From assembly GCA_026119855.1 (NCBI GenBank), contig JAOWBW010000489.1, positions 806,001 through 870,000 of the forward strand: a stretch of DNA of 64,000 nt, given 5' to 3'. Shown here in pieces: positions 1 through 11,138 of the stretch. A program made the translations under genes and the position numbers. Numbering within the stretch: the first letter of the stretch is position 1; the number at the start of each line of letters is the position of its first letter. The stretch is from Campanula takesimana (Eukaryota > Streptophyta > Magnoliopsida > Asterales > Campanulaceae). Under the pieces are notes generated by a model, which was given only the letters and a program-made list of their open reading frames with translations, was not told where the DNA came from and searched no databases.

Positions 1-828
1 TCTCGCGGTCCCATATACTCATCGGATTCCACCATGCTTGTGAATCCTACATGTGTCGGGATTAAAATAAATTAATGTAGTGAATCATACATGCGGGGAC
101 GGATTTTTTATTTGCGTCCATTATGACCACTTGGGGATGGAGTTTTATTTCGTCCATAACAACGAGTAGCATGTATGATTTGAAGACATTAGTTTAGGGA
201 AATCTCGGCACATGGAAACCAACCTGAGTCACAGAGTGTTAGACCCTAACTAGAATTATGTGGTTTGTGCTCGGCTAAAGAGAGGCTTAAAGGTCACCCC
301 CGGCATGTAGTTGTGAACTACGCCACGGGCTGAGGTTTACCGCTTCGGAAGAGTCAAGGTCGAGTGGAGCTTGAAACTTCCTAGGACGGGCCTCGACGGG
401 TTTGGGGTTGGACTTGTGCAACTCGATAGTGAGCAGTTGATAAGAATAATGTGCATGTAGTGTGAGGTCTATCACGTGACAAAAATTTTTATTATTTTTT
501 TTTTTGAAAAGAAAAGATAAAAAAACACATAAGCACGTAAATTACAACTCCCGAATCACCCGTGTGACCGGTAAAAATGAATAAACAAAAGTAAAAGGGG
601 GTGTATGCAGGCCCGGTGCCCACACACTGTCAAAACTTCCCATTCTATTCACTGTTCTGTTTACTGTTCTGTTCTGGAAAATGGCCCAGAAGGGCGCGAC
701 TCTGGGCAGTTACGTGGGAAGCGCGCGCATTGCGCCATGAATGTGGGAGGCGCGCGCATCTGGGGTACCTGTCAGAATGTCAGAATAAACCGCGGACTCA
801 GGGGATTCCCCTGGTCCCAAATTTGTAA
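1..828 (-). other. Element C leader, distal part (non-coding)
   Basis: This is untranslated leader between the primer binding site and gag of element C. It matches 17993-18815 of element A closely, including the opening block, the poly-T/A stretch near 485-525 and the end block near 790-815. It holds GC-rich motif copies (core GGCGCGCGC) near 691, 719 and 745. Short ORFs here have no recognisable domain and I take them as chance. The match stops abruptly at about 828, where copia sequence begins. Confidence 0.8.
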
Positions 829-868
829 GGTATTAAAATAATCAACATGAGCGGGGCTCTGATACCAC
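829..868 (-). other. Stray PBS-side fragment of an Angela-like copia element
   Basis: These 40 bp repeat the sequence just inside the 5' LTR of B (about 22525-22564), including the PBS at 856-867 (minus strand TGGTATCAGAGC). They lie outside the 3' LTR of B, where genomic flank is expected. The join to element C leader at about 828 shows 2-3 bp of shared sequence. It is either the remnant of a tandem copy sharing the LTR at 869-2319, or an aberrant reverse-transcription end. Confidence 0.8.
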
Positions 869-2319
869 TGTTGGGTTTCGATGTAACATGCGCAGCGGAA
901 TTTAGCATTTAAAATTTTGAAACCCAAAGCCCATAGATCCGTTCATATGATTAAATCAAATACAACAATATGAATAGAGGAAAAACTAACCCTTGATGAC
1001 TTTTAAATCTAGCTTTGATTTTGGTGGAGATTTGAAGCTTGATCACAATGAAAGTAAGAACACGAACTTTGAAGATGATGAGCTTCACCCTCTAGCGGTA
1101 TCCACACCACGAACGAATATCAAGGAGGTTCTTGATCTTGGTTGCTAGACCAAAATTATGAAACACACTTTCACAATTTTAATATGACTATATGAAATTT
1201 TTTTTTGTATTATTTTGTTCTTCAATCAAAGGATGTCTTGGAACAAAATAAACTCCCTCAAACTCTTTGGAGACTCACACAAACATTGGTAAAGAGTGCT
1301 TGCCGAATTTGGTCTTTTATATACAAGTAGGACCTATTCCAAATAGGAAACTTGTGTCAAAAATCGTCCAAAATTTGTTTCCTAATCAAATTAGCAATCT
1401 GCCTCCCGACAGCACCGTGCGGCCGCCCAAAGAAGGCTGTGCGGTCGCCCAACTTTGGGCGGTCGCCTGGTCCATCTTGGGCGGTCGGCCGCCTATCCAG
1501 AAACTCTGAAAAATTCCAATTTATTCCTTTTAAAGATTCGCTCTATTGTGTGTGACCCTCTAGGATTATACTGAGTTGGCAATGGGTTCAAACATGAAAC
1601 CATAAGATATGATTAGGTTCTAGCAAACCGTCATACCTACCCAAATAGTATAACTAGATACAAGTTCGCATTCCTTTTAGAACATGTCATAATCCCTTTG
1701 TCCACGATGTCATTGAACACAAGTCATGGTCAAACAGTCAACTTGTTTTGTTCAATACTTTCTCGGTTCCGAATATGTTGATAATCCAAATGACATTGAT
1801 CCGATCAATTCATTTGAGTCCGGCCGAACATTTCATCTACATCATTCCTACGAGAGGCCCAAGCTTGACATCTCTCCGAAGAGGGACAAATCCATTTAGC
1901 TTATTATTTTCCCTACATGAATCCGATTATGCCAATCATACCCTTTATAACTACCCGGTTAAAGGTAGCGTTTGAATATGTCAAACATAATGTTCATCAA
2001 GTGGAAGACTATAATAACTTCATGTCCAAGTATTCGAATGACATAACTAATATGAGATATATGTTCGACATAGAGCATGACATAAATCTCATACAGCGGG
2101 TCATGTCCAGTACCTTGTTCCAAACAAGTACCCATAAATCTAACATGATCATCCCATTATCATTTAGCCTTTATACTAGTGCTTAACAAGTACTAGGGAC
2201 GGAGATTATTATAAGTAAACATGAACAATAATAATAATCAAAACATTTCTTTATTGATATGAAATAAATGATAACAATTACAACGTTTATCAAACGTGCC
2301 TAGGGCACCACTACCAACA
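869..2319 (-). repeat. 3' LTR of element B
   Basis: On the element strand this LTR starts TGTTGG and ends CCAACA, 1451 bp. Its partner is 22565-24016 (1452 bp); by eye they differ at roughly 2% of sites. It carries four copies of the core GCGGYCGCC beginning near 1419, 1441, 1459 and 1481 (spacing 22, 18, 22). The ORFs predicted inside it are not conserved genes. Confidence 0.92.
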
Positions 2320-2331
2320 ATCTCCCACTTG
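2320..2331 (-). other. Polypurine tract of element B
   Basis: On the minus strand the bases just before the 3' LTR read AAGTGGGAGAT, the usual copia polypurine tract that primes plus-strand DNA synthesis. Confidence 0.8.
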
Positions 2332-2339
2332 CCCTATGC

Positions 2340-3278
2340 TCAATATCCCATGTATCTAATACCCATGGACCTAACATGACCATCATGTTTAGCTTGTGGA
2401 AGTCCCTTTGTTAGCGGGTCCGCAACATTGTCATCAGTAGGTACTCTGCATATATTTACGTCTCCCCTATCAACGATCTCTCGAATGATATGAAAACGCC
2501 TAAGTATGTGTTTGGATTTCTGATGTGCTCTTGGTTCCTTTGCTTGAGCAATAGCACCATTATTATCGCAATAAAGGTCTATTGGATTAGCAATACTAGG
2601 AACCACTTCAAGTTCAGAGATGAACTTCTTAATCCAAACAACTTCCTTTGCAGCATCTGATGCAGCAATATACTCAGCTTCTGTTGTAGAATCAGCGGTT
2701 GTACTTTGCTTGGAACTCTTCCAGCTTACAGCTCCACCATTTAACATAAACACAAAACCCGATTGCGATCGGCTATCATCTTTGTCAGTTTGGAAGCTTG
2801 CATCCATGTAAGCATTTACAACTAGATCATCTTCCATTCCTCCATAGACCAAAAACGAGTCTTTAGTTCTTCTTAAGTACTTAAGAATCGCTTTGACAGC
2901 TACCCAGTGATTTTCGCCAGGGTCGGATTGGTATCTACTTGTCATGCTCAAAGCATAAGATACATCCGGCCTAGTCCAAATCATGGCATACATGATGGAC
3001 CCAATTGCCGAAGCATATGGAACATCATTCATTTTCTCACGCTCATCGTTTGTCTTAGGACATTGAGTCTTGCTTAGAGAAACTCCATGTAACACCGGCA
3101 AGGTGCCTCTCTTAGAATTTTCCATACGGAATCTTCTAATGACCTTGTCAATGTATGTACTTTGGCTTAAACCAATTAGCCTCCTTGATCTATCTCTATA
3201 GATCTTAATGCCAAGTATATATGCGGCTTCACCCATATCTTTCATTGCGAAGCATTTTCCTAACCAAGTCTTTACGGA
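2340..3278 (-). pseudogene. Element B pol: end of RT and RNase H
   Basis: This copia RNase H removes the RNA strand of the RNA/DNA hybrid during reverse transcription. It includes the late-RT block (QSDPGENHW-like), then RNase H with the acidic residues visible in AYMDASF, STTEAEYIA and YCDNNGAIA, and the family C-terminus near VADPLTKGLP. It ends just before the polypurine tract. It is separated from the RT upstream by a TAG codon at about 3279-3281; the reading frame is otherwise open, so this looks like one point change (CAG to TAG). Residue patterns resemble the Angela/BARE lineage. Confidence 0.9.
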
Positions 3279-4382
3279 CTAAAGTGTAGGAACATCGTTT
3301 CCAATGAGTAATATGTCATCCACGTATAAAATAAGGAATAGCACTATGCTCCCACTAATCTTCTTGTATACACAAGGCTCATCTTCGTTCTTGATGAAAC
3401 CAAACTCTTTGACCGATTCATCAAAATGGAGAATCCAACTCCTAGAAGCTTGCTTCAATCCATAGATGGATCTCTGCAATTTGCATACTTTAGAATCTTG
3501 TTCAAAACTTTCTGGTTGTGTCATATACACATCCTCTTGGAGTTTTCCATTTAGGAAAGCGATTTTGACGTCCATTTGCCATATTTCATAGTCATGATAT
3601 GCGGCAATGGCAAGCAAAATTCTTATAGACTTGATCATTGCTACGGGTGAAAAGGTTTCATCATAGTCAATACCATGAACTTGCCTATAACCCTTCGCTA
3701 CAAGTGTAGCTTTATAAGTATGAACCTTCCCATCCATGTCTGTCTTCTTCTTGAAGACACATTTGCATCCTATGGTTTTTACACCTTCGGGGGCATCAAT
3801 CAAATTCCAAACTTGATTGTCTTGCATGGATTGTAATTCGGATTCCATGGCTTCAAGCCACTTGTCTGAATCAGTAGAAGACATCGCCTCTTGGTAGGTT
3901 GACGGTTCATCATTCTCAATGATTTCTACCTCATTACTATCCGTTATGAGAAATCCATATCTCTCGGGCTCGGATCGTAACCTACTAGATCTGCGAGTTG
4001 CTTGTGTATTTTGAACAGGTTCCACAACTCCTTGTGGTTCTTGTTCTTGTTCCACTATTGGTTCAATGTTATTTTCTGGGTCTCGAATTTCTTCAAGATT
4101 TATTTTACTCCCACTGAGTTCTTTGGAGAGAAACTCTTTCTCTAGAAAGACACCAGTTCGGGCAACAAACACTTTGTTGTCCTCTCGGTTGTAAAAGTAA
4201 TATCCTCTAGTTTCCTTTGGATATCCCACGAAAATACATTTGTCAGATTTGTGTGCAAGTTTGTCAGAGACAAGTCTTTTGACAAAGGCTTCGCAACCCC
4301 AAATCTTCATGAAAGATAAACAAGTTTTCTTTCCGCTCCACATCTCATATGGAGTCTTTTGAACTGATTTAGTTTGAATCAC
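3279..4382 (-). pseudogene. Element B pol: integrase end and reverse transcriptase
   Basis: This segment encodes the C-terminal integrase part (GYPKETRGYYFYN-like block near residue 75), a variable acidic linker, and the reverse transcriptase (about residues 180-367) with the catalytic YVDD box followed by ILLIGND. RT copies element RNA into cDNA inside the virus-like particle. A frameshift at about 4370-4382 separates it from the upstream integrase ORF, with which it overlaps by a few bases in another frame. It ends at a TAG stop that splits RT from RNase H. The element is not autonomous as it stands. Confidence 0.9.
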
Positions 4383-5399
4383 GATTTAGTGTGAAAGCAG
4401 CGGTTTCTAGAGCGTAACCCCAAAAGGATATTGGAAGATCAACTTGACTCATCATTGATCGAACCATGTCTAACAAAGTCCGATTTCTCCTCTCGGACAC
4501 ACCATTCCATTGTGGTGTTCCGGGTGGAGTCAATTGTGAAACTATTCCACAATTCTTTAGATGATCATCAAATTCTTGACTCAAGTATTCTCCACCTCGA
4601 TCTGATCGAAGTGCCTTAATACTTTTGCCAAGTTGTTTTTCTACTTCATTTTGAAAAATTCTAAATATCTCAAATGCTTCACTTTTATGTTTGATTAGGT
4701 AAACATACCCAAATCTACTATAATCATCAGTGAAGGTTATGAAGTATTGAAATCCTCCCCTAGCATTGCTACTTAATGGTCCGCATACATCGGAATGTAT
4801 CAACCCCAATAAGTCGCTTGCCCTTTCACCCAACTTGGTAAAAGGTGTCTTAGTCATTTTTCCAAGAAGACACGACTCGCAAGTATCATATGACTCGAGG
4901 TCACATGAACCCAAAAGTCTGTCCCCATGGAATTTTGAGATACGCTTCTCATTAATATGACCAAGACGGCAATGCCACAAATAAGTATGATTTACATCAT
5001 TAGGTTTAGATTTCTTATTTACATGATAGACATTGTCATTATTTTCATTCTTGACATCCAAGATATAAAGGCCATTAAATGAATTAGCAATACCATAAAG
5101 CACATCATTTAAATAAATAGAAAATTTCTTATTCTCAATAAGAAACTTAAAACCTTCATTATCCAAACAAGAAATTGAAATAATATTTCTACTTAAATCC
5201 GGAACATAATAACAATTGTTCAAAACAAGAATTAATCCGAAAGGTAAAGTGACTTCATAAGTCCCTACGGCTAATGCAGCAACTCTTGCTCCATTCCCCA
5301 CGCGTAGGTCTACTTCACCCTCTTTAAGTAGTCTCCTATTCTTTAGACCCTGCACATTTAAACAACTGTGAGAACCACATCCGGTATCCAATACCCAAG
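4369..5399 (-). pseudogene. Element B pol: protease and integrase
   Basis: The segment opens at the edge of the inserted element A. It has the aspartic protease active site (VLDTGCGSH), the GAG-pre-integrase zinc-binding block (HCRLGH...CESC) and the integrase core. The three catalytic acidic positions fall in HSDVCG, RSDRGGEY and the later E of the WNGVSERR region. The integrase inserts cDNA into the genome. The frame runs in register with the gag portion at 20071 and beyond once element A and one ccaag copy are ignored, which dates A after B. A frameshift ends the frame near 4369. Confidence 0.9.
5395..5399. repeat. Target-site duplication of element A, left copy (ccaag)
   Basis: The 5 bp ccaag immediately precede the A LTR and are repeated at 20066-20070 immediately after the other LTR. 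Confidence 0.95.
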
Positions 5400-6449
5400 T
5401 GTAGATACCCCGGGAGGAGCCCACGGCTTTAGGCTAGAGCGCGCGGAGTTGTCCTAGGATGTCTAACTTGTTTTTAGAGTCGCCACCTATGTTTTGAGGA
5501 ACATAAGAAAAACCTATTGATAATAGCCTAAGTTTGATTACGAAAACAGAGATTCTTTATTTTGAGGTTCGGGGGTTAGATTACGATATGGGAAGTACCG
5601 AAACACCCATCTCGTCCAACTAAAGTTGGTCTTGCTTGATCAAAATCTACATGAATGATAAACGTTCTTCTTCTTCTTCTTTAAATCATAAAAAAGGGGT
5701 TTTGAAATAGAGTTTGGAATGTAGGAGATAACTCTTTAACCGACCTCAATGAGATGAGGTGATCATTAGAGTCATGTCCCAAAATGATTTGGGTGATTGC
5801 ACTTTGATAAAACAAAAAGAAAGAGAAAAGAGATGAAGTTGAGAAGGGGAAAGAAATAGCTTTACCTAGACTTCAAGAGACTTCAAACACTTCTTGTTGA
5901 ATTACTTGGAGAAATCCTTTGGAAAATGCTTTGAAAGTAGAAAATTTGGTTTATTGAGATTGAGAGCCAAAGGTCCAAGGTCAAGGTCAAGGTTTTTGGT
6001 CCAAGTTTTTGTCTCAAGTCTTCGTCCCAAGTTTCCGTCCTTTGAAAATGGAGGTAAAGGGAGGTTTTTATAGGTGAAAGAGAGATGTTTTTGGTGCCAA
6101 AACTCAGTCACCAAGAAATCATTCCCGGGAAAAATCCTGTAAATTGAGCAAGGGAGAGAATCCTGGCCAGAAATCTGTAACTGACGCCCAGAGGCACGCG
6201 CTTCCTGCTTTGGGGGCAGGAGGCGCGCGCGTCTGGCTCCTCCTGTCGGAGGCGCGCGACTCAGAGAAGGCAATTTTGACAGAATGGAATAGAAAGTCAG
6301 CCCTGTTATTCAGTTTAGTCCCTGGACTTAACGAAGTCAGTCAGGAACTTAACAGAAGTGACAGAAACTAACGAGAAACACTTAAAATGGGGAGAAACAC
6401 AAGATCAAATGTGCAATCGGGGTGAGCGGTCCAAGGCGGGGTGTCTACA
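5400..6449 (-). repeat. 3' LTR of element A
   Basis: A 1050-bp LTR paired with 19048-20065 (1018 bp). By eye they differ at about 1-2% of sites, less than the two LTRs of B, in line with later insertion. It carries three copies of the GC motif (about 6191, 6220 and 6249), while the partner has two. The length difference is almost exactly that lost unit. Confidence 0.93.
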
Positions 6450-6461
6450 GAGCCCCTCGGC
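6450..6461 (-). other. Polypurine tract of element A
   Basis: On the minus strand the sequence before the 3' LTR reads CCGAGGGGCTC. Element F has nearly the same tract (CCGAGGGGCTTC at 40950-40961), which ties the two to one lineage. Confidence 0.7.
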
Positions 6462-6654
6462 GACGTGGATTGCAAAGCAAAACGCGTCGACGAAAGTTAA
6501 AAACACCCACCGAGGACATCACCAAGAAAAAAAAGCAAAGACTCGATGAAAGCAGGAATTTAAAATTGCGAGAGATAGTGGTCCGCTCCCTGTGTGAGCG
6601 GCTTTTGTTGATAGAGGGGGTGGCGTGATTCGTTAGGTGAACCTGCCGGCTGAA

Positions 6655-7256
6655 TATGTTGAATGAGGCCGTTAGTGAACCTTTTGAACGAAGCCGTTTT
6701 TGGAGAGGCCGTTAGTGAACCTTTGAGGAGGCCGTTAGTGAAGCTTTGAGGATGAATTCGTTAGTGAAATCCGTTGATGAGGCCGTTAGTGAACCCTTGT
6801 AGAGGCCGTTGGTGAACCTTTGAAGAGGCCGTTAGTGAACCTTTGAAGAGGCCGTTAGTGAACCTTTGAGGAGGCCGTTAGTGAACCTTTGAGGACGAAT
6901 CCGTTAGTGAAATCCGTTGAGGAGGCCGTTAGTGAACCCTTGTAGAGGCCGTTGGTGAACCTTTGAAGAGGCCGTTAGTGAACCTTTGAGGAGGCCGTTA
7001 GTGAACCTTTGAGGACGAATCCGTTAGTGAAATCCGTTGATGAGGCCGTTAGTGAACCCTTGTAGAGGCTGTTGGTGAACCTTTGAAGAGGCCGTTAGTA
7101 AACCTTTAAGGGGGCCGTTAGTGAACCTTTGAGGAGGCCGTTGGTGAACCTTTGAAGAGGCCGTTAGTGAACCTTTGGAGAGGCCGTTGGTGAACCTTTG
7201 GAGAGGCCGTTGGTGAACCTTTGAAGACGAATCCGTTAGTGAAATCCGTTGATGAG
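6655..7256. repeat. Minisatellite in the 3' region of element A
   Basis: A tandem array of roughly 28 units of about 21 bp, consensus GAGGCCGTTAGTGAACCTTT, with an interspersed variant unit (GACGAATCCGTTAGTGAAAT) recurring as part of a higher-order block of about 120-125 bp. An 85-codon minus-strand ORF lies in it only because the unit length is a multiple of three; I do not take it for a gene. Tandem arrays in this position are known in Tat/Ogre elements and can seed satellite DNA. Confidence 0.9.
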
Positions 7257-7833
7257 GTATTGCTTTGAAGTCTCGTGCCACTTGGAGTCACACTTGACTT
7301 TTTTTTGAATTATGGGGTGCGGGCACAGTTGACCGCGACCAGAAAAATATTCCTGCTGGGGATGAAATGTTGAGATTGGCCCTTGATGGGGGTATGGCAC
7401 CCGTAACAGAACTTAGGGAGTTTGGAATCTGGAGAAGGACAGCCTACTTTTGAGTGGGAGTTTCTATCCTACTTTCAATCTTTGACATGCCTTAAGGGCG
7501 GACCAGAAGAAGGTGTGCCCAACTGGGTGTTCGAGGACAGGGGCTGTGTCTTGATTTAGGCTGGAGATCTCTGACAAGGCCTTTTCTGAAGTGATCTAGA
7601 CTTGGGAGGCGCGCGCTTTCCTCTGTAGGCTTGGGACGCACGCGCATTTCAGACTGCTGGCGGGTGGTGCGCGCGTCTGGGAGGCCGAATTCCGGGCTTG
7701 ACATTTGCTGGCCAAAAGAACCCCTAACAGCTATAATATCATCTTCTGTTCGACCACTTGATTCTCACAGCTCCTTTCTGCCATTTTTGAACATCATATT
7801 ATTGCTTAACTTTGCTTGTGATCAACATTTTCC
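7257..7833. other. Non-coding spacer upstream of the element A PMD gene
   Basis: No gene seen. Three GC-motif copies of element A lie at about 7606, 7632 and 7663. An AT-rich stretch near 7728 (ctataatat), about 105 bp before the PMD start codon, could be a TATA-type promoter for the plus-strand gene; this is inference. Confidence 0.5.
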
Positions 7834-9234
7834 ATGGCTTCTAATTCTTTTTCCCTTGATGCCAAGGTTGTTAGTGGGTATGAAAAGGACTTGGGCACTT
7901 TTGTGTATTCTTTCAAGACCCAACCCAAGAAGGCCTTCATTAAAGACTTCGGGTTCCGAATTCTTTTCACTTTGCGGACGTTGAAGCCGGATTGGGATTT
8001 GTTGAGAGATGCCGCGGCTTTCTGGGATTGTGACAGCCATACCTTCAACTTTTCAGCTAATGAAATGGTGCCGACTGTTGATGATTTCGGGGCCATCCTT
8101 GGTATGCCTTTGGCCGGTCGGATTACCGTCCCTAAATATCACCGTGGTGCCATTGACTCTTGGGTTGAGTCACTGAATCTCCCTGTTGAGGACGTGAGGA
8201 AGATGTTGCACGGTACCGTGATTGACATAACTGAGTTGCCGATGTTCTTCAGTTTACACTCGGAGGATCCGGTGGTTCAATCTTTCAAAAAGAATGCCAT
8301 GGCCGCTTGTCTCTTTAGTGAAGTACTGTTTGTTACACCTTTCGGGACTGCGGATGTGCAGTTGGCTGAGATTATTTTGCAAGCCAAGGAGCAACAATTT
8401 AGTATAATCCCTCTTATTGTAGGGGAGACGTTGCACGGCCTTGATGAGTTACATAGGACGGACAAGATGTGTCGGGGAAGCCCTTTGCTCTTGACCATAT
8501 AGCTCCGAGAACACTTCAAGATTTATTCCCCGGATGGTGATTTGTCTCCTTTTGCTGTTCATAGGAGGAAGTTATTGATCCGGGATTTATCTGAAGATGG
8601 TTGGAAGAAATTCTTTGCCTCTCGGGTAACCGTCGATATTGAGTGGTGCCTTCCTTCTTGGGGTCTTCGTCCTTTTGTGGAATGGACTCTTGGTTTTCAG
8701 CACGTGGTTGTACCCGGCTTGAGAGATTCTTCATTTTACCAGCCAGAGCGGGTTCTGCGGCAGTTTGGTCGCCAACAGATAATTCCTTTTCCGAGGGACG
8801 GAATGCTTCGTCCAGTTGCTTACATGGGTCCGGACTTCTCGAGTGAGCTTCAGTCAGCTTGGGGAGATGATCGCAACCGTTGGGCTTTTGCTCCTCTGTA
8901 TCGGGGGAGTGTCTTCCTTCCCGAGAGCTACTTGGATTATTTGTTTGGCACCCTTTATCGTGGCATCACTTGGGTCGATGTGCTTCGTGCCGAGTTGTTG
9001 GGAAAGGGTTTTGAGCCTAGCAGCGCTTTGAGATATAGGGAGGCTGCTGTTGATTCGAGTAACATTCTTGCTGATCCTTTCGGTACTCCTTTGGATGACT
9101 TTTATGCCAAGAGACGTGCCGCAACACAGAAGGTTTCGGTGCGTATTAGTGCTCCTCCGTTATCCAAGAAGAAAAGGATTGAGAGACGATCGGGTGGTCC
9201 TTTGAAGGCTAAGAGAAAATTGGATTTTTCTTAG
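7834..9234 (+). pseudogene. Plant mobile domain (PMD) gene antisense to element A
   Basis: A plus-strand ORF of 466 codons, opposite to gag-pol, open except for one TAG at 8500-8502 (probably from a Trp TGG). The N-terminal half has the PMD signature: a W-rich segment (LKPDWDLLRDAAAFWD), then THTF-like and NEMVPTVDDFGAILGMP. The C-terminus is basic (KKKRIERR, KAKRKLDFS), suggesting nuclear location. PMD proteins are plant-specific; cellular members (MAIN/MAIL type) act in transposon silencing and gene control, and PMD ORFs are known passengers of Tat elements. It has no introns, unlike 42029-45579. The start is the first ATG of a long open frame. Its function inside the element is unknown. 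Confidence 0.85.
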
Positions 9235-9648
9235 TACCCTAAGAGATTGCAATTAAATTAGACCACTTTGTTTTAGGATTTAATGTTTTGATGTCTTTTG
9301 TTGCTCAATAAATCCGTTGTAATGGCTTGAATAATTCATTGAATGAATAAAAAAAATTGCATCTTGTTATTTGAAGTGAATTGGGTATTTTGATATGTTT
9401 TGGACCGCACCCGAAGGTTGCCTACGTTCCTCCAGTTGGGAGGCTCAGGTCTCCATAGTTCAAACAAACAAAGACCATTATTTTTTTTTTGTGTGTGCAC
9501 CCTGTTTTTTGCCTAGACCGCCCTTTCGGGTTTTCAATCTAGCGTGCTTCTTTTTTTGCACGTGCTCTAATTTTTGCCTAGGCCTCCCTTGCGGGTTTTC
9601 AACCTAGCGAGCGATTTTTTTTTTTTTTTTTTTTATGGTCTTTGTTTA
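9235..9648. other. Spacer between convergent PMD and pol genes, with hairpins
   Basis: The 3' ends of the plus-strand PMD gene and the minus-strand pol meet here. The spacer holds a stem-loop module at 9422-9458 (CTACG, an inner CCTCC/GGAGG hairpin, then CATAG). It also has two hairpins at 9513-9542 (CTAGA/TCTAG) and 9578-9607 (CTAGG/CCTAG) that share CCC/GGG inner stems. A 13-bp inverted repeat (AAACAAAGACCAT near 9468 and its complement near 9634) next to T-runs encloses most of it. Element F has matching modules at 47641-47890. A role in transcript ending is inference. Confidence 0.6.
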
Positions 9649-11138
9649 TTAAGCATAGAACCTCTTGAACTTGTCGAGGTTGACCTCCTTTAGCAGCTGG
9701 TCACCATCTAAATCCACGAGTCGGACTGCACCGCCGCTTAGTATCTTCTTGACCACGTACGGACCGATCCATCGGGGTCCCCATTTCCCCAAGGGATTCA
9801 TGGCGTTAGGGGGATGTTGTCTTAAGACCAAATCTCCCACATTGATATTTCGGGGCTTTACCTTTTTGTTGAAAGCTCTTGCCATCCTTTGCTGATACGC
9901 CCTTGTGCGTTCGAGTGCTCTTAGCCTTTTCTAGTCGAGTAAGGCTAGCTGTTCATATCGACTTTGCATCCAGTCGACCTCATTGACTTGATTCTCGAGG
10001 AGGACCCGTAGAGATGGGACTTCAAGTTCGATTGGGAGTACAGCTTCAGAACCATAGACTAACGCATAAGGAGTTTCTCCTGTTGCTGACCGTATCGATG
10101 TGCGGTAGCCCCACAATGCCAATGGTAGCTTCTCGGGCCAATCCCTTCCTGTTGAGGCCATTTTCTTGATGATGGTCTCGATGGTCTTATTTGCTGCTTC
10201 AACCGCGCCGTTTTCTTGGGGACGGTAAGGAGATGACTTGTGCTTGGTGATCTTGTATTCTGCCAAAAGTGCATCCATTTCCTTCTCAAAGTGAGAGCCG
10301 TTGCGGAAATGATTTCATGAGGCACGCCGTATCGGCACATGATATTAATCTTTACAAATTCGGCCACTTTCTTGGCGTTGAGGGTCCGATAGGCTTGTGC
10401 TTCGACCCACTTTGTGAAGTAATCGACGGCCACTAGGAAGAATGACTGCCCATTGCTCCCGGCATGATGGACTTTACCGATGATGTATATCCCCCAACAA
10501 GAGAAAGGCCAAGGTGTGACCATGTTGTAAAGTTGCGAGGGTGGAGCGTGTTGCAGATTAGCATGGAATTGGCACTTGGCACACCTTTTGACTTTCTCGA
10601 TACAGTCTCGTTCCATAGTGCTCCAATAGTAACCAATGCGGAGTATCTTCTTGACTAGCATAAACCCATTCATGTGGGGTCCACACTCTCCTTCGTGCAC
10701 TTCACACATTATTTCTTGAGCTTCGGCCTCATTGGCGCATACGAGATTGATCCCGTCGTGGTGCCTTTTGTAGACTCTGTCTCCAATCAGTACGTACCGA
10801 GAGGCTAGCCTTTGCAGAGCCGCTTGAGACTTCTTATTGCTATTCTCGGGATAAATGCCATCTTTGAGGAAATTCATGATATCCGAATACCACGGGGAGT
10901 TTGTTTGAACCTCGTCGATCTCGATACTCATGCAGTACGCCGGACTGTTCCTTCGAGCAATTTTGAAAGGCTTCACCATTTTCCCTTTGGGCATTTCGAC
11001 TAATGAAGCTATAGTGGCCAGTGCATCGGCGAAGCGATTTTTATCCCTTGGCAGGTAGTTGAAAGTGATCTCTTGGAATTGTTCAACCAATTTTTCAAGG
11101 TGCTGACCATACTGTTGGAGGGTCGGGTCTTGGATTCG
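9649..11138 (-). pseudogene. Element A integrase
   Basis: Ty3/gypsy integrase inserts the cDNA. Seen from the N-terminus: an upstream linker (LPRDKNRFADALA, the end of RNase H), a zinc-binding block with His and CAKCQFH, the core, then a C-terminal block ending near VNLDKFKRFYA. The core is dead. The usual first catalytic Asp in the WGMDIIG motif is Tyr (WGIYIIG), and a one-base deletion near 10296 hits the codon of the second Asp and shifts the frame, so core and C-terminal parts lie in different frames. A TAG at about 9929-9931 splits the tail. A TAG at 11139-11141 separates it from RNase H. Confidence 0.9.

Noticed and set aside
840..868. tRNA gene suggested by the tRNA-complementary sites
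   Set aside because: Only the 12-19 bp complementary to tRNA 3' ends are present, at LTR borders: primer binding sites, not tRNA genes.
1748..2186. Small ORFs inside the copia LTR, repeated at 23614 and 36210
   Set aside because: Present only because the LTR is repeated. Frames are broken in D and J, and no domain is seen.
7024..7281. 85-codon minus-strand ORF rich in QRFTNG repeats
   Set aside because: Produced by a ~21-bp minisatellite without stops in one frame; no sign of a gene.
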